Assembly: GCF_007655135.1 (NCBI RefSeq)
Contig: NC_045133.1
Location: 21,735,845 to 21,799,844, forward strand
Length of the DNA: 64,000 nt
Origin: Punica granatum
Taxonomy: Eukaryota; Streptophyta; Magnoliopsida; Myrtales; Lythraceae
Direction of reading: 5' to 3'
Within the stretch, counting starts at the first letter, position 1, and each line of letters opens with the position of its first letter. Positions 46,696 to 58,850 of this stretch are shown in pieces. Made by a program: the position numbers and the translations under genes. The notes below the pieces were generated by a model. It searched no databases. It was given only the letters and a program-made list of their open reading frames with translations, and was not told where the DNA came from.

Positions 46696-46866
46696 CATAG
46701 TGTGTTTGATTTCAAAATTAAAATAACTGTAATTTTAATTGTGAAAAAGGACAAATGAAATGAGATTATAAATTTGACTTGAGAAATATGTGTTTTTATT
46801 GTGTAGTGTGTTGAGTTAAAGTTAAAGTTAAAATTTTGAAATTTTAACTTTGAATCCAAACGGAGC
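46696..46866. mobile_element. Short MITE
   Basis: Ends GTGTGTTTGATTTCAAAATTAAAA and TTTTAACTTTGAATCCAAACGGAG are imperfect inverted repeats about 170 bases apart. The outer CGTTTGGATT-type end recalls the foldback element at 28408. Flanking TAG/TTA could be a 3-bp target duplication, but this is not clear. Confidence 0.55.
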
Positions 46867-47528
46867 CTTATAATCTCATTTTAATATCGAACCTGAAACT
46901 TCATAGTTATCAACGAGAACGTGTGTCACTGCACTATACAATTATTACTAATTATTAACTTAATCATTAATTACTAATTATTTAATACATCAAAGATAAA
47001 ATAAAAATAAAAAAGGACCATATGCACTAGGAATTGTAAAATTGATGAAAAAGTCGTGGCCAATGAAAAGATTTTACCATATTTATTAGATTAAAAAGTT
47101 TTTATTCTCTTGAAAAAAGAAAAAAAACTCAGTCAAGTTTGACGGGTTAAATTAAATGCAGATGCACATTGTAGGATGACCAATGTTGGGCATGTTGAAG
47201 AGAAAATGAAATCATTTTTGACCTGTTGCTATGAGTTTTTTCTCTTTATTATGTTTCAATACGAATGAAGCAAACAAAACGGAGGATATCATATTATAGA
47301 ATCAACATATTTGTATCTCTTTTTTTTTTTTGTTTCGTATATCTAACGCAAGCAGATCAGAATGTGAAATCAAGAATCCATACTTCCTGATTTTTCAATG
47401 TGAACGATAAAAGGAAGTGAAAAGGGGGGCAAAAAATCTAAAAATGGAGAAGAAGATCATCACTTCCACTTTATGAGCTCTTTAATTATTATTTATCTAT
47501 TTGTTTTTGGGTGGAAACTGGAAATCTC

Positions 47529-47555
47529 TTATTATTATTATTATTATTATTATTA
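47529..47555. repeat. (TTA)9 microsatellite
   Basis: Nine uninterrupted TTA units. Confidence 0.9.
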
Positions 47556-49705
47556 GTTCAACAAATGAATAAATAAATAAATAAAAACAAAATTGAAGCC
47601 ACATGCAGACGCACGTGTACTTCTAGAGAGAGGGGTTTGGCCTTTTACACTTTTCTCGACCGACGAGTCTGAAAGATTACCAGACAAGACATCCGGCCTG
47701 TTCCGGAAGTGGCAGCGGGGCCCACATCCACTTACAGCCTGTGGCCGTGGTTCCTTTTCTTCTTTTCTCTTTTCCATTTTTTTCTTTTTTTCTTTTTCCT
47801 ACTTATAATTAAATTATGCCCTCGACTCCACCATACTATTACTGTGCTCTGAGGGAAAAAAAAAAAGAAGAAATTCTTTAATAATCGTATCGTATCTCAC
47901 AACATAACATGGGAAAATGCTAATACTATTATAGTGATAGAAGATGGGAATTTATATAATGAAAAGGTTTTATTTTTATTTTCTCACAATATATATTATA
48001 ATAAGTAAGAATCATTCAATGTGTTTCTCTACGTCAATGAATGTGACTATTATTTTCTAAAATATTCATGAATGTACATGTAACTAAAATGTATTTGTAC
48101 TGCTGCATTAGAGAATCTCTCGTGTCGCAATTATTATATTCTTAAAATTTGTCTTTATTATATTTTTCAAGATATCACGCGTTTAATGTGCGTACAACTC
48201 TGCTAGAATATAGCATCTATAGCTCATGCCAAATATTAGCACTTCAATTACCTTCCTTTTACTAGAAGGCATAGGATAACTATAAGAATAAGATTTCACA
48301 AATCATATGTGGCCAAATTACTGGCATCCCCTAAGGTTAGCATATATTCCATTCTTAGCACATCATGCCATTTCCTTCATATTCTCAAAATGGACCGATA
48401 GAAACAATTATCCTCAAAGTTGGTAGAATTTTCTCGAATATGTACGACGAGAATCTCTTTAAATGGTCAGTTCTTACGTGAATATGATGAGAAAAAAAAT
48501 CGAATTCCTTCGTTAATCTGAAAAATTAAATACAGTAGGATGAACGAATAATTTCTCGTTTGGGGATAAAAGTTTTTGGTTGAAACTTTGTCCTTTTTTT
48601 CCCCCACCTCCCATGGAGTTTCATTTGATTATTATATCTCCAACAAGCATAGTCAAAAAAGACATATCGAATGATTCATTATAAGATATGGGAAACCTTG
48701 TTAATAAAAGAATCCCCAACTTCTTAGTTTCGCATCAAGAAGTAATGTCGCCGTACTAACAACTCTTTATGTCGGGTCCCAATTTTCATTATTCAACATT
48801 GGGGTCCTCTAGAATACGAAAACCTAGAAGTCCATGAAGAAGGGGGAAAACACGGAAGCACCCATTTTCTCCAAAACCGACCTACTGAAAGCAAAGTCCA
48901 AATTTGATGTGTCAAATTTCTACCTAATGACCCTGTCCTCTTTCTCGATGAGCCTTTCTAGAAAACCCATTCATCTCATAGGAGCTAACCTATGGCTCTT
49001 TATTCCCTCAACTTACAAATTAATATAATGGGGAAGGAGATGTAGGATGTTAGTGGCATGTTTAGCACCGGAGAATCGTGATGACCAATATAATAATAGA
49101 ACCGTAATATAAAATGGTCGATAGAAAAAGTTGCAAGCCTGCGACGGAGTTCACAGCAGAGTTCATGAATCGAGAGAGCATATACGAGGTAAAAACTTAA
49201 AATCAAAGATCCGAGAATTTGCTATTATCTTCGCTTAGATGCCATTTCCAAAATGTGTCAAGCAAGTGTCATGGGTGCTCTTCTTATGTGGATCGAACGA
49301 GAAAGAAATAGAGGCAGTTTGATGTAAACACTTATGAATCGAAAAATATCTTGCACATATAATTTAGTAGAAGGGAAACAGAGAAGATGTGATAACTATA
49401 AGTTTACTACGTACATGGCCGGTTGAAATTTCATTGGTTGATTAGGTATACCGGCCGGTAAACAAAAGCTAAGTAGGTCAAAGGAGGGAATAAAAGGGAA
49501 GGGAAGAAAAGAATAGACAGTTTTCTCTTGTTTTGATATAAAACATTGGAGGGCGAGGGAAATGCAAAACGATTTCTACATCCTTTTACCTTCATGAGCC
49601 CATTTTCGATTACAAGGAAAGCATATGGATCTGGTACTGTGAAACAGAAATAATAGCTATTAAGAGCTCATTTTCTTTTGATATTGATTTGGAATTGAGT
49701 GATGT

Positions 49706-49955
49706 TTAGGGGTGCGCACAGATACCGGGTATATCCGGAACCGGTCAGAACCTACCCGTTATAGTAAGGTTGGAATAGCCCATACTAGAAATAAAATATG
49801 ATTCGGGTATTAAAATAAAAAATCGGTGAAAACCGACTCGGGTATTAAAATAAGAAACCAGTAAAAACCGATTTCGATTTGGATTTCGATTTCTGCATAT
49901 AGGGTACTCATAACTGGAACTACAACCGGAATTGGTATCCGGACCCGAATACTAG
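49706..49955. repeat. Dispersed repeat, family copy B
   Basis: Begins TAGGGGTGCGCACAGATACC and continues with GGAACCGGTCAGAACCTACC, two copies of CGGGTATTAAAATA, and GGTATCCGGACCCGAATAC. It is the reverse-orientation partner of 37585-37752. An internal stretch (GAAACCGACTCGGGTATTAAA) is duplicated. Confidence 0.65.
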
Positions 49956-50026
49956 TAACTGTTTAAAAAAAAAGATACTGAAAACCTGAAACCAAACCGA
50001 AACCCCGCAATCTCCATCTTCTCTCT

Positions 50027-50030
<4 letters not shown>

Positions 50031-50084
<54 letters not shown>
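50031..50084. repeat. (CT)27 microsatellite
   Basis: 54 bases of uninterrupted CT. Confidence 0.95.
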
Positions 50085-50086
<2 letters not shown>

Positions 50087-50172
50087 TCCATCTCCATCTT
50101 CCCAATCACCCATACCACTGGCCTTGAGATCATGAGATTTCCTAAGCTTGAAATCACGTCCAAGTCTTTCTC

Positions 50173-50570
50173 TCACAAAAGATTGGTGGTGTCGTTGGTC
50201 ATGTAGTCGTAGGTCAAGTAGAATCCCCTCTTGTGCGTCCTCGTCAACATCATCGCCGTGAAATCGCTTTGTGACTTCACGTCGAACAAGACCCCGAAGT
50301 AGAGCAGATTGAAGAGATCCTTGAGGTCCGAGTCCTCTGAAGGGGTAGGGGCAGATTCCTCCAATGGAGGAGAGACCCGGTAGCGCTGGACGGCAAGGTT
50401 GAGCTCCTCTTGGGGGGCGAGGCTGAGCTAGGGGCTGAGCTTCTCAAGTTCGTCGATGGAGGTAACCATGGACTCGGAGTTGGTTCTTGAGGTGGACTCG
50501 GAGGTCGTCTGTCACCTCTTGGGATCCAATCGTGATCAGGTAGGTGGCAATGAAGCGCTGATTAATGACA
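50173..50570 (-). pseudogene. Broken gene fragment, family not identified
   Basis: A minus-strand frame reads APQEELNLAVQRYRVSPP and then DSDLKDLFNLLYFGVLFDV and TAMMLTRTHKRGFYLTYDY before a stop at 50173. These look like conserved protein sequence. Upstream the frame is interrupted by an in-frame TAG (in the codons before LSLAPQEE). A neighbouring frame carries VTDDLRVHLKNQLRVHGY, so at least one stop and one frameshift separate the pieces. No introns are apparent over ~400 bases, which fits a retrocopy or decayed fragment. I could not name the parent gene. Confidence 0.45.
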
Positions 50571-51324
50571 TTAAGCCCATGTCCCTCAGAGACTAGATGG
50601 TTAGAACTGAACACGTATTCCGGGAGGAGAATATGTGTGAAGACTGATTAGCGAATTATGCAATTAAACTTCCTCTTGGAATTCTAGACTTCCTAGCTGC
50701 CCCCTAGGTCTTGATCTTGTTTTGTTTAGGGACATTAGAGGGGTTAACATGTCCCGTCTTTGTATTACTTAAGACTTATTTTATTTCAATATATTTGAAC
50801 TTCGACCCCTCATTTATCCAAAAAAAAAAAAAAACAAGGGAGTTGCACCAAATGTCAGTGTCAAAAGACTAATTAACCGCATAATTTGCGAAAGAACTCA
50901 GCATTTCAAGCTAATGAGATATGTTACTGTTTAGATTGTATTCTCCGCTGTCTTTGACAAAGCTACCCTCCCCTCTTTATGTGCAGCCGACCATCATAAG
51001 ATTGAAAAAGAGAACGAAATATACACAATTTATTAGTAGCTTTGTCACATTCCATTTGTCCTTGTTTATATTTAGTTTGAAAAAAAAAAAAAAAAGACAC
51101 ATCGTGCTCTCCAGGTCAGACACCATCCATCCAACATCTAGCATTCAACACACCTTTCAATAAATACACCTTTAAATAAAAGGCCTGAAATAGGGGGGAA
51201 AGGAGAGTCCGAATTTTGGACTTTTTAGCAAGTGGAGAATCAAAGAAGATAACTCCCGATGCCTTAGGGGGAATATGCCAGAGAATGTCCAAGAAATGAA
51301 AAACACACGATCTCTTTGCTTCAT

Positions 51325-51548
51325 TTGGCATTTAAGCTATTTTAACTTTAAATATAAATTAATTAATTAAATTATAATAATTACATTGTTAAATTATGAA
51401 AATAAAAATATAAAAAATAATGAATTGTTTGTGTTTTTATATTATAAAAATATAATGAATAATTAAAAAAATTAATATTAAAAATTAATAATTATATCAT
51501 TAAATTAAAAATAAGTGAAATTAAATGAAATAAAATCAAACAAAGGGC
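51325..51548. mobile_element. AT-rich MITE
   Basis: Ends CATTTGGCATTTAAGCTATTTTAA and the complement of GAAATAAAATCAAACAAAGGG face each other. The interior has the same TTGTTAAATTATGA-type modules as the foldback element at 28408, so it is probably a relative. Confidence 0.5.
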
Positions 51549-51724
51549 TAAAATCTTGATTCAAATTTGAAAAAAAGGCCTAAAAAGAGATTGAAAATAA
51601 TATATATATATATATATATTTGTTTATTAATTTGAAATTAAAGGCCGGAGGAGAGTAATGTGATGAAATTAAATGACCCAGCCCGATCCCAACCACAATG
51701 GACGACAATTGAAAACTACGGAGC

Positions 51725-51807
51725 AGATTCAGGTGGACTCGAACCACCAACCTCCCAACCCAACACGAGGGGGTCTAGGCGCTCTACCGATTTGAGCTTA
51801 TGAATCT
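51725..51807 (-). tRNA. tRNA-like sequence, probably degenerate
   Basis: On the minus strand AGATTCA (51807-51801) pairs perfectly with the 3' TGAATCT. A D-arm-like AGCTC...GGTAGAGC and a complete T arm (GGTGG TTCGAGT CCACC) are in the right order, and no CCA is encoded. The segment between D and T arms (GCCTAGACCCCCTCGTGTTGG...) does not fold into a normal 5-bp anticodon stem with T33, and total length is 83. I read it as a tRNA pseudogene or tRNA-derived retroposon head. A functional tRNA with an unusual arm cannot be excluded. Confidence 0.4.
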
Positions 51808-53959
51808 ATCATGCAAGAAAATCCCCCTTGAGCAAGAGCCAGGCTAAACACAAATTTGGTGAAAGTTAAGAAAGCATTAATTTTTTTTGTTGAATAAGTG
51901 AGTATTAACTGGAGTTTGATTTTGAAGTAGAATTATACTATGAAATTATTATAATAAAATTTTTAAATAAAATAAAAAAGCAGTAAAAATCAAGAAATAT
52001 TAATATTAAAAATAATTAAGTAAAAAATACGTGGAAAATTCATTATTATTAATCAAGTCAAAAAAAAAAAAAAGTTGAATCGTACTACTAAAATTTAAGA
52101 AAAATAAAGTGAAGTGACCAAACCATAATCTTCTCTACCAAAAGAATAAAAACCCAGTCCACCCATTCTCCTCTCCATTGCCTAGTAACAAAATATTTTT
52201 TATTAGATTAAAAACCCCACCCCCCCAATTCTTTTTTCCTTATAGAAGAGATAGAAGAGCGTTCCGATAGTCCCTGTGCTCATTATATTCTCTCAAATTT
52301 TGTTCTTCCCTCTCCATATAACCTACTTGATAATAATTACAAGGGAAAAAAAATCAAAAAAGGGACAACTCACGATTATCAAAATTAACAAACTGAAATA
52401 CAACACTGAGAGGGACAATTAACAATTAACAAAGCACACTGAACGTTGCACGCCCCTTCTTCCTCCTTCAGTATCGATTACAATAATTTTGCGAAATCTA
52501 CCTGATAAGCCAGCCATTGGTCTGTTCACATTACCACGCCATCAGGCTACAGTTTTTCTGTCACTCAAACCAACCTTCAAATTTCCTGAAAGAAGGAAAT
52601 ACTCTGGCCTTGGTTCAACTGCAGGTCTGTCAACCGGACCACAGTTAGGTGAGACTTTTGAACGACACTGTTAATCGACTAATTTCGTACTCTACCCCCA
52701 GATTCATTATCCAAAAGAAATATTGTCCACAGGTTTTCGCAACTCAAAATAGAACAAGATAAGCTGCTTGTATTCAATAGGGCACGTTGTCCACATAAAG
52801 GTGGCCCTCCTCTCATCCAAAAAATATCCCGTCCATATAAAGGTCGTTCTTCTCTCACCCAAAAAACCCCCAGTAGATAAACAAAGAAGTAAAATCCTAG
52901 TTAAAAATCACACCAGCTACTCTTGCTGATAGGAATCTACTAAAAACATTCAGGGCAAGGCAGCACGGCAACCATAATGAAGTCGCCCTCACGCCCATAT
53001 ATAATGCACAGTAGTAATAATAGCTCAAGTTGTAAACATCAAAAACTTCGACAAGGAAGACTAGAACAGAGAAGGAAGGACATCAAACCATCAAGCAGAA
53101 AGTGACAGATCTTGATGACAAAGCATAATCATCAGGCTTTCCAAAATCTTTGCTCTCTCGGAGGTCGTCGTAGTATAATGATTTGGTTGAAATGCACCCG
53201 GACAGATGCTCCCAGAAGCCAAACACTTTCTTCATTTTGGTCTTCCTAAGAGCAGCTCGTCGGTCCGACTCAAATTGGCTGACGGAAAACTAGTCAGCGT
53301 GACCTCTGGCCCTTGCCAAACCCAGTGAAGATTATTTCATCGCAGCATAGAGCCTACTGCATCTGAACCTGCATCAACCCATTAGAAGGTAATATCAGCA
53401 CACTTCAACACACCAGAATATAGACAACAGGCATATGAAACAGGATTCCACTCATCACCAACCAATACATACAAGAGAACATAGCAAGACAAATACATTT
53501 TCAGATAGAACACCAATAGTAAATAGTTCCATCTCACCCTCACCATTGCTACTAGTTCCAACACCACAGCAAACCAACAGCAAATGTAACATTCCCACGA
53601 GAAACAAATACACATATCACAAAACCACAAGACATTCTCAATGCTTACACAGAGACATATATGAACGCATACCGATAGAGAAAATAACTTCAATAACAGA
53701 TGCTTACAGCAAAGAGGACAGAGGTCATTCTTCAATCTGGTTCATCCACCCCTCACAGTAGGAATCATTTCCTGCAGCATATAGTTAAATGAAAAATTAG
53801 CAAGAGAAGAAAAACACCAAAGCAATCAATCGGAGACCAGTACCAGAAAAATGAAAATACCTGCAGTAGAGGAGTTAATTCCATGTCAACAGATAGCCAC
53901 CACTCCATCCAAGTGCGCTCCCCACATGCGCCGGAATCAAAATGATCAGCACTCCATCC

Positions 53960-54040
53960 AGCAGTTGCTCTGGTACCTTTCCAGATAATAGTATCATCCT
54001 ATGATTCCTATGATTTGGAGTGGATACCAGAGCAACTGCT
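53960..54040 (-). ncRNA. Perfect 16-bp hairpin, possible small-RNA precursor
   Basis: AGCAGTTGCTCTGGTA (53960-53975) and TACCAGAGCAACTGCT (54025-54040) are exact inverted copies. Weaker pairing continues into the 49-base loop (CCTTTCCAGAT opposite TTTGGAGTGG). A second ATAGKATCATCC module just outside repeats a loop sequence. It does not match a conserved plant miRNA that I remember. It lies within or next to an exon of the probable non-coding transcript. Confidence 0.35.
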
Positions 54041-55049
54041 AGTACCCCCTCCAAATGATAGGATCATCCTTGCAAACAGCTTCCCCCAGAGTCCCCACTT
54101 TTATACTAGAACCTGCTCAGTTGCCTAAACATGGTACAAACACTTCTACAGACTCCTACAATGCTGCAACTTTTACAATATACAAAGATCCTGGACATGA
54201 CATCTACATGCATGGAATTGCTACATCGATTATTAACAATGATAAATGCAAAGATGTAATTTAAGCAGGAAAATTACCAATAACAAATCACGCATGAGAA
54301 TTTCCAGAATTGAAGATATTGGATCAAATTAAAGGTTCAGTCTTTTCGCAAGTCTGATTATGCATTGGACGACTTATATAACAATAATTTCAGCCAAAGC
54401 CAATCTTTCTTCTTCAAATTTTGGAAATCATGGCTCAATAGATTTTCACTGACAATCGGTTGCTTGACACATAATTCAGACTTTTCACAACCAGCCCCAG
54501 AATTGGGGCCACTGTGGTTTGGCGATGTACTCTGAAGGTCATAAAAGAGGCCGTGCAAAACAATCTGGATATGGCCATCAGGCAACTGAGATGTCGAACA
54601 ATATTCTCACAATTGCCTCGCTGTCGCAATTTCAACCGACCAAGCATCCAAACTTGGGAAAACCACTTCCAAAACTTTTTAGAGGGTAAAGACCAAATCA
54701 TAACCAGTCAATATAATTAAAAAAAAAGAGTTTCTTCCTTACTGCATCATTAGGAATTCATGCCAGAGCCACCTGTTTATACCAAGGTTTTAATTAATAT
54801 AACCAATATCCAGATATTCAGCGTATCTGTCAATAGGATCATGTACTCTTTCTTGAGCAAGTTACGTCAGGTATGTCTAGATCAGACTTGATGATTAACA
54901 TGCAAATCAGTGAGATGGAATGCATAGGGCGCTGATAATGGCAAACTATGAATGAACTGCCAAAATAGATAACGACATATCAAATGGTACCTTGCCTTGG
55001 TGACGAATTTCTGAAGGGTCTTCCCAGTTCCGCGATTCAGCAGTTACGA

Positions 55050-55166
55050 CTAGCAGACAAACTTAAACGTTTGCTGGGGATAATCGTTTGCGTAGAACCA
55101 ATCGAGGGGCACGAGCAGCAGTAAGAGCAAGAAGAGAGGGAGAGGAGAAGACACAGGGCACCACAT
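55050..55166 (-). other. 38-codon hydrophobic small ORF
   Basis: Reads MWCPVSSPLPLFLLLLLLVP then LDWFYANDYPQQ and a short tail. The Leu run would act as a signal anchor. It sits in the third exon of the probable non-coding transcript. A second, overlapping frame (MARGFGSLPRLSPD...) starts upstream at 55203, so this may be chance. Confidence 0.2.
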
Positions 55167-58100
55167 CGGGAGAGAGCCGGGGCAAAGAACCAAATCCCCG
55201 TGCCATCTCCCCCGAAGAACACAAAGATGATCGATTTTTATTAGTTTTCTTTTGACCTGCCATGCAAGCGCACCTGTCATGGCAAAGGTCGATCACAGAC
55301 TCTCTTTTCTTTCCACACAAGACCTCACTGTCTCTCTCAGCTCACATCTTCATCACCCATCTTCATTTCTTACTTACCAGCGACAGAGTAAATCCATAAT
55401 TCCAAAGACAACAACAAGATATCTAACCAATCTTTCCGCCGTTGACCGGTGATCAAAGTCTCGTCGTCCTCAGCTCAAGCCCGAAGCCTGTCACTGCAAG
55501 CACTTCCCAAAAGATCCCGCCACGGCCAACCCCGACGAAGCAGCCCGGAGTATGAGCTCAAGCAACCGCACCCTAAAACAGCATATCAAAGACGATAATC
55601 AGTCGATCACCTCACCATGCAAAAAGACGACGAACTCAACGAGAAAGATGGAGGAAACTATTACCTGTACAGCAAACTATCTTCACGGAGCTTCCTTTTC
55701 CACGTCTCCATAAGCACAAAGCCTGCTCTGAACTAGGTTTCTTGCAGACACGCCTCAACACCGGCGAAATTCGACCGGCCTCCTCCGATTCGTTCATCAC
55801 AAGACGAACACAAGATCGGAAAGAATCCGATCCAAAGCTCCTTCCACGCATCCGCACGCAGCACCGGACCAGTACGGCCCTCACCACCACGGAAGCAGCT
55901 CGAACCCATGCTCGATCGATAGATCGTCTGCCGATCTGCTCAAATATGGAGGAGGACCGGCGAGATCGTAGACGGACTAGCGCAGATCTGAAGAAATCAG
56001 AGAGAGGAGAAACTGTGGCCGGCGAGGAAGAAAGAGAGAGACGACGAGATATGAATGTACGAATGGTATAAGCAACTTTCAGGGGAAAAGGTCGCATATT
56101 TATTCGCGCCATTTGTTTAATCCAACGGTTGTGATTGTCCCAGCGCTTTTGAGATGGACGGTTCAGATGCGAGAAGGAGGACAGATCGACGGCTATTATT
56201 AGCTGGAAGGTTCGCGATCCACGATGGCGGAGTTGTCGTGGATCAGATTTTTTTTTCCCAACTTCCACGTGTAAATGATGTGGGAAGGGCACCTAATTCC
56301 GGCGCCTTGTTTGGCGACGGGGTTATTCGTATTCCAGACCGGTTTAGGAATATATCCGTAAATGCGGAATAGGACAGCCTTGAGTGGGGAATAACCGGAG
56401 AGACTTTGGCGCAATGTGACATCTGGTCCTTCAATTTGTGAATGTATCACATTAGTCCAAATATAAGGGTTTTGTCCCAAATTGGCCCCTACTCTTCGTG
56501 TTTGTGCTTATGAGTCCCTTTATATATAGTCATGGGATAACTATACGTCACCCACAAGGTTTTCCTTTTTTCTATTTCAGTCCATATAATTTCTCCATTC
56601 GCTCTTAGCCTTTAAATTTGGATGCTTTTCTAATTTTAGTTCCTTTTATACGATTGCTTGCTTTTTTATTTCCATCTAATACTGAATTAGAGTTTATTCA
56701 AGTCATTTAAAAAAATATGGGAAATTATACATTTCACCTACTAGATTTACTTATATTTTTATTTTAGTCCACATTACTTTTTCACCGTTCACTTTCATCT
56801 TTTTGGATGCTTTCTAATTTAGTACTTTTTATTTTCTTTATTCGCTTTCATAATATATCTTTACCTGCCATTTTATCTTATTATTCAAATTTCAATTTGA
56901 TAAGTTTTAGTTCTCAATTTTAATTGCTTTTCCAACTTGGTCGTAATTATTTTAATATTTCAATTACGTTCTTGATGTTGCACACTATACTTGTCTTAGT
57001 CTTTTATTTAATTTAAATCCATTGCCAACATGATGTTTTTTTAAATTAAATATTTACCGATATTTAGGATATTCGAAACCTCTTCTATTTAAGCAAGATT
57101 TTGTGTTTGCATCACGTGCATAGAAAAAATTTATGTAAGAGTTATATTTCTTAATAAACTTCACTCGTCTTATCGTGAATTATTGGGGACGACTGTTCTT
57201 TTCGGATAGCAAATGGTGTGTATTTAACAAGAAAAGGACAAGGATTGAAGAGGGAGAGAAATGATGGAGCCTAATTGTGGACATTAATTGCATAGACCAG
57301 CCAACCTACCGAGTATGGCCAAGTCAATCACCACCACCTTAGGCAAAGTCACCGACATCCATGAGGTGGTGTGGTTGGCTCAAGTCCCCCACTACTCCAA
57401 TCTGATCCTAGATTTGTCCTTCATCTTTATGGTTTGAGCAGTGACCAACACAACTTTAGTTGAGTTTGAGCACTTGATTATCATTGCTTCGACCCATGTC
57501 GCCGACGAGTTTGGTTAGCATCGAGTCCTAAAAACATTGTTCGAAGGCGAGGTCAACAGTGACTTTTCCTTGGACTATGCGATTTTATGCTGTACTGTTT
57601 TGATTGGTAATTGCTCGAGTAAAAAATGCTAAATCCTCCTAATTTGTGTGTTTAAAATCTTCCTAATTCAAAATTTCAGTTATATCTATTGAATAGTTTG
57701 AAATATTATATAATTATAACTCATACAATTATTACTGAAACTTTTAGATTGATTATTAAGAGGATATAGCAACGCTCTTGGTTGGTCATATTTATCCATC
57801 ACTCTCTTTACGAAGATAAATGGGGACAAAATGAAAGGTGGTTGGTCTCATTATGGTATATCCACCATTATGCTTCTACTGTTTCACCTCCTTTTCCATT
57901 TCTCAATCATTTTTAATTTTATTTTAAAAAAATTCATTTAAAAAACGTTCTTGTTAGAGTTTTTGTAAACAAAAAAACTTAAAGAGAACACAATATTGAT
58001 TTTAATATGATTTGGAAAAGAAAAAAGGGGAAAAATAGAGAATTAGGACGTAACCAAAAAATGACGAAAGGTAAGCACTAACACTTGAAATTTTTCTAAT

Positions 58101-58324
58101 GAAAAATTAGATTAGATGAGAGAATGAAAACAGATAAATAATTTAAAGGTATATGACAAAAACGGATATGAAAAAATGACTAAACTAGAAGTGGTAAAAA
58201 AAAGAGTAGATTAGAAGAAACAATGCAAAATAGGATGTAAAGTTGCAAACCAACCGGAAAAGAGAAAATTAACTAATATAGAAAAATAAGCAAAAAACCT
58301 AGGTCGAACATATGCTTTTCCAAT

Positions 58325-58518
58325 TAATGATAACTGGTTTAAGCGGTTTGACACTTATTTTTCTTAAATAATATATCGAGTTCGAGTTTTATGAATAAAA
58401 AAAAATCTTAATTGGAAAGATTTACCTCTTGATGAGTCGATCCGACTCGAATTAAATTAGCCGAGACTAATTAGGCTTCTAAATATCTTAATACTCATAA
58501 TATATATATATATATATT
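58325..58518 (+). mobile_element. tRNA-derived SINE
   Basis: A-box-like TTTAAGCGGTTTGACAC followed by a B-box-like CGAGTTCGAGTTTTATG ~45 bases later. It ends in a (TA)n tail (58499-58518). This is the usual build of a plant SINE. Confidence 0.5.
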
Positions 58519-58689
58519 TGCTTTTCCTTCTCAACCAGGAAAAAAAATTGCATGCTTTTCCTAAAACGGTCGCGGGTTTCTCTTCGCACTCAGATTTCAA
58601 ATATAGATTTCAAAGAGAGTGCTGCCCATCGATAATGAGACATTTTAAATGACACGATATAAATCCACAGACATGCGTGCGGAAGCATT

Positions 58690-58850
58690 ACCCGCTCTAA
58701 TATCATATTAAATTTTCATTTGGTATATAAAGGCCCGGGCCCATTTCCACTTAAAAGTTCAAGCTGATAAGTAGTGGTACTCAATCTCTTATAAATCCAT
58801 TAGATTTTTCTTCATGTGGGATTTTTTTACTCTCAACATAACTTTTTTTT
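58690..58850 (+). repeat. Dispersed-repeat segment
   Basis: Contains GCTCTAATATCATATTAAATTTTC, GGCCCGGGCCCATTTCCACTTAAAAG, CTCAATCTCTTATAAATCC and ATGTGGGATTTTTTTACTCTCAACA. I recognise this run of phrases as a common repeat of dicot genomes, but cannot assign its class. Confidence 0.45.

Larger units (their letters stand above)
45180..49700. other. Repeat-rich AT spacer, no supported gene
   Basis: 45.2-46.4 kb is AT-rich and unremarkable apart from a (TA)n at ~46361-46379. A short MITE lies at 46696-46866 and (TTA)9 at 47529-47555. 47.8-49.7 kb contains no frame above ~70 codons that looks real. Confidence 0.5.
50580..53050. other. Spacer with MITEs and a tRNA-like sequence
   Basis: AT-rich. 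It holds a MITE at 51325-51548, a (TA)n at ~51600-51619, a tRNA-like sequence at 51725-51807, and further TIR-like AT-rich DNA at 51.9-52.1 kb. No protein gene supported. Confidence 0.45.
53050..56070 (-). ncRNA. Probable spliced transcript without a recognisable protein
   Basis: A chain of good splice sites on the minus strand suggests exons ~56070..55665 (donor ACAG|GTAATAG), 55572..55378 (donor CTG|GTAAGTAAG), 55273..54991 (donor AAG|GTACC), one ending at 53861 (GCAG|GTATTTT), 53771..53708 (donor GCT|GTAAGCA), and a last exon from 53368. The upstream end is purine/pyrimidine-rich, like plant leaders. No spliced open frame persists: the second exon contains stops in the frames tried. Short frames exist (a 58-codon frame in the first exon starting MGSSCFRGGEGR, and a 38-codon hydrophobic frame at 55166..55050). 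It could be a long non-coding RNA, a miRNA host, or a gene whose coding exon I missed. Confidence 0.35.

Noticed and set aside
55636..56292. 218-codon minus-strand ORF
   Set aside because: Arg/Ser-rich, overlaps the pyrimidine-rich leader and first exon of the probable non-coding transcript, and has no domain. Kept only as part of that transcript.
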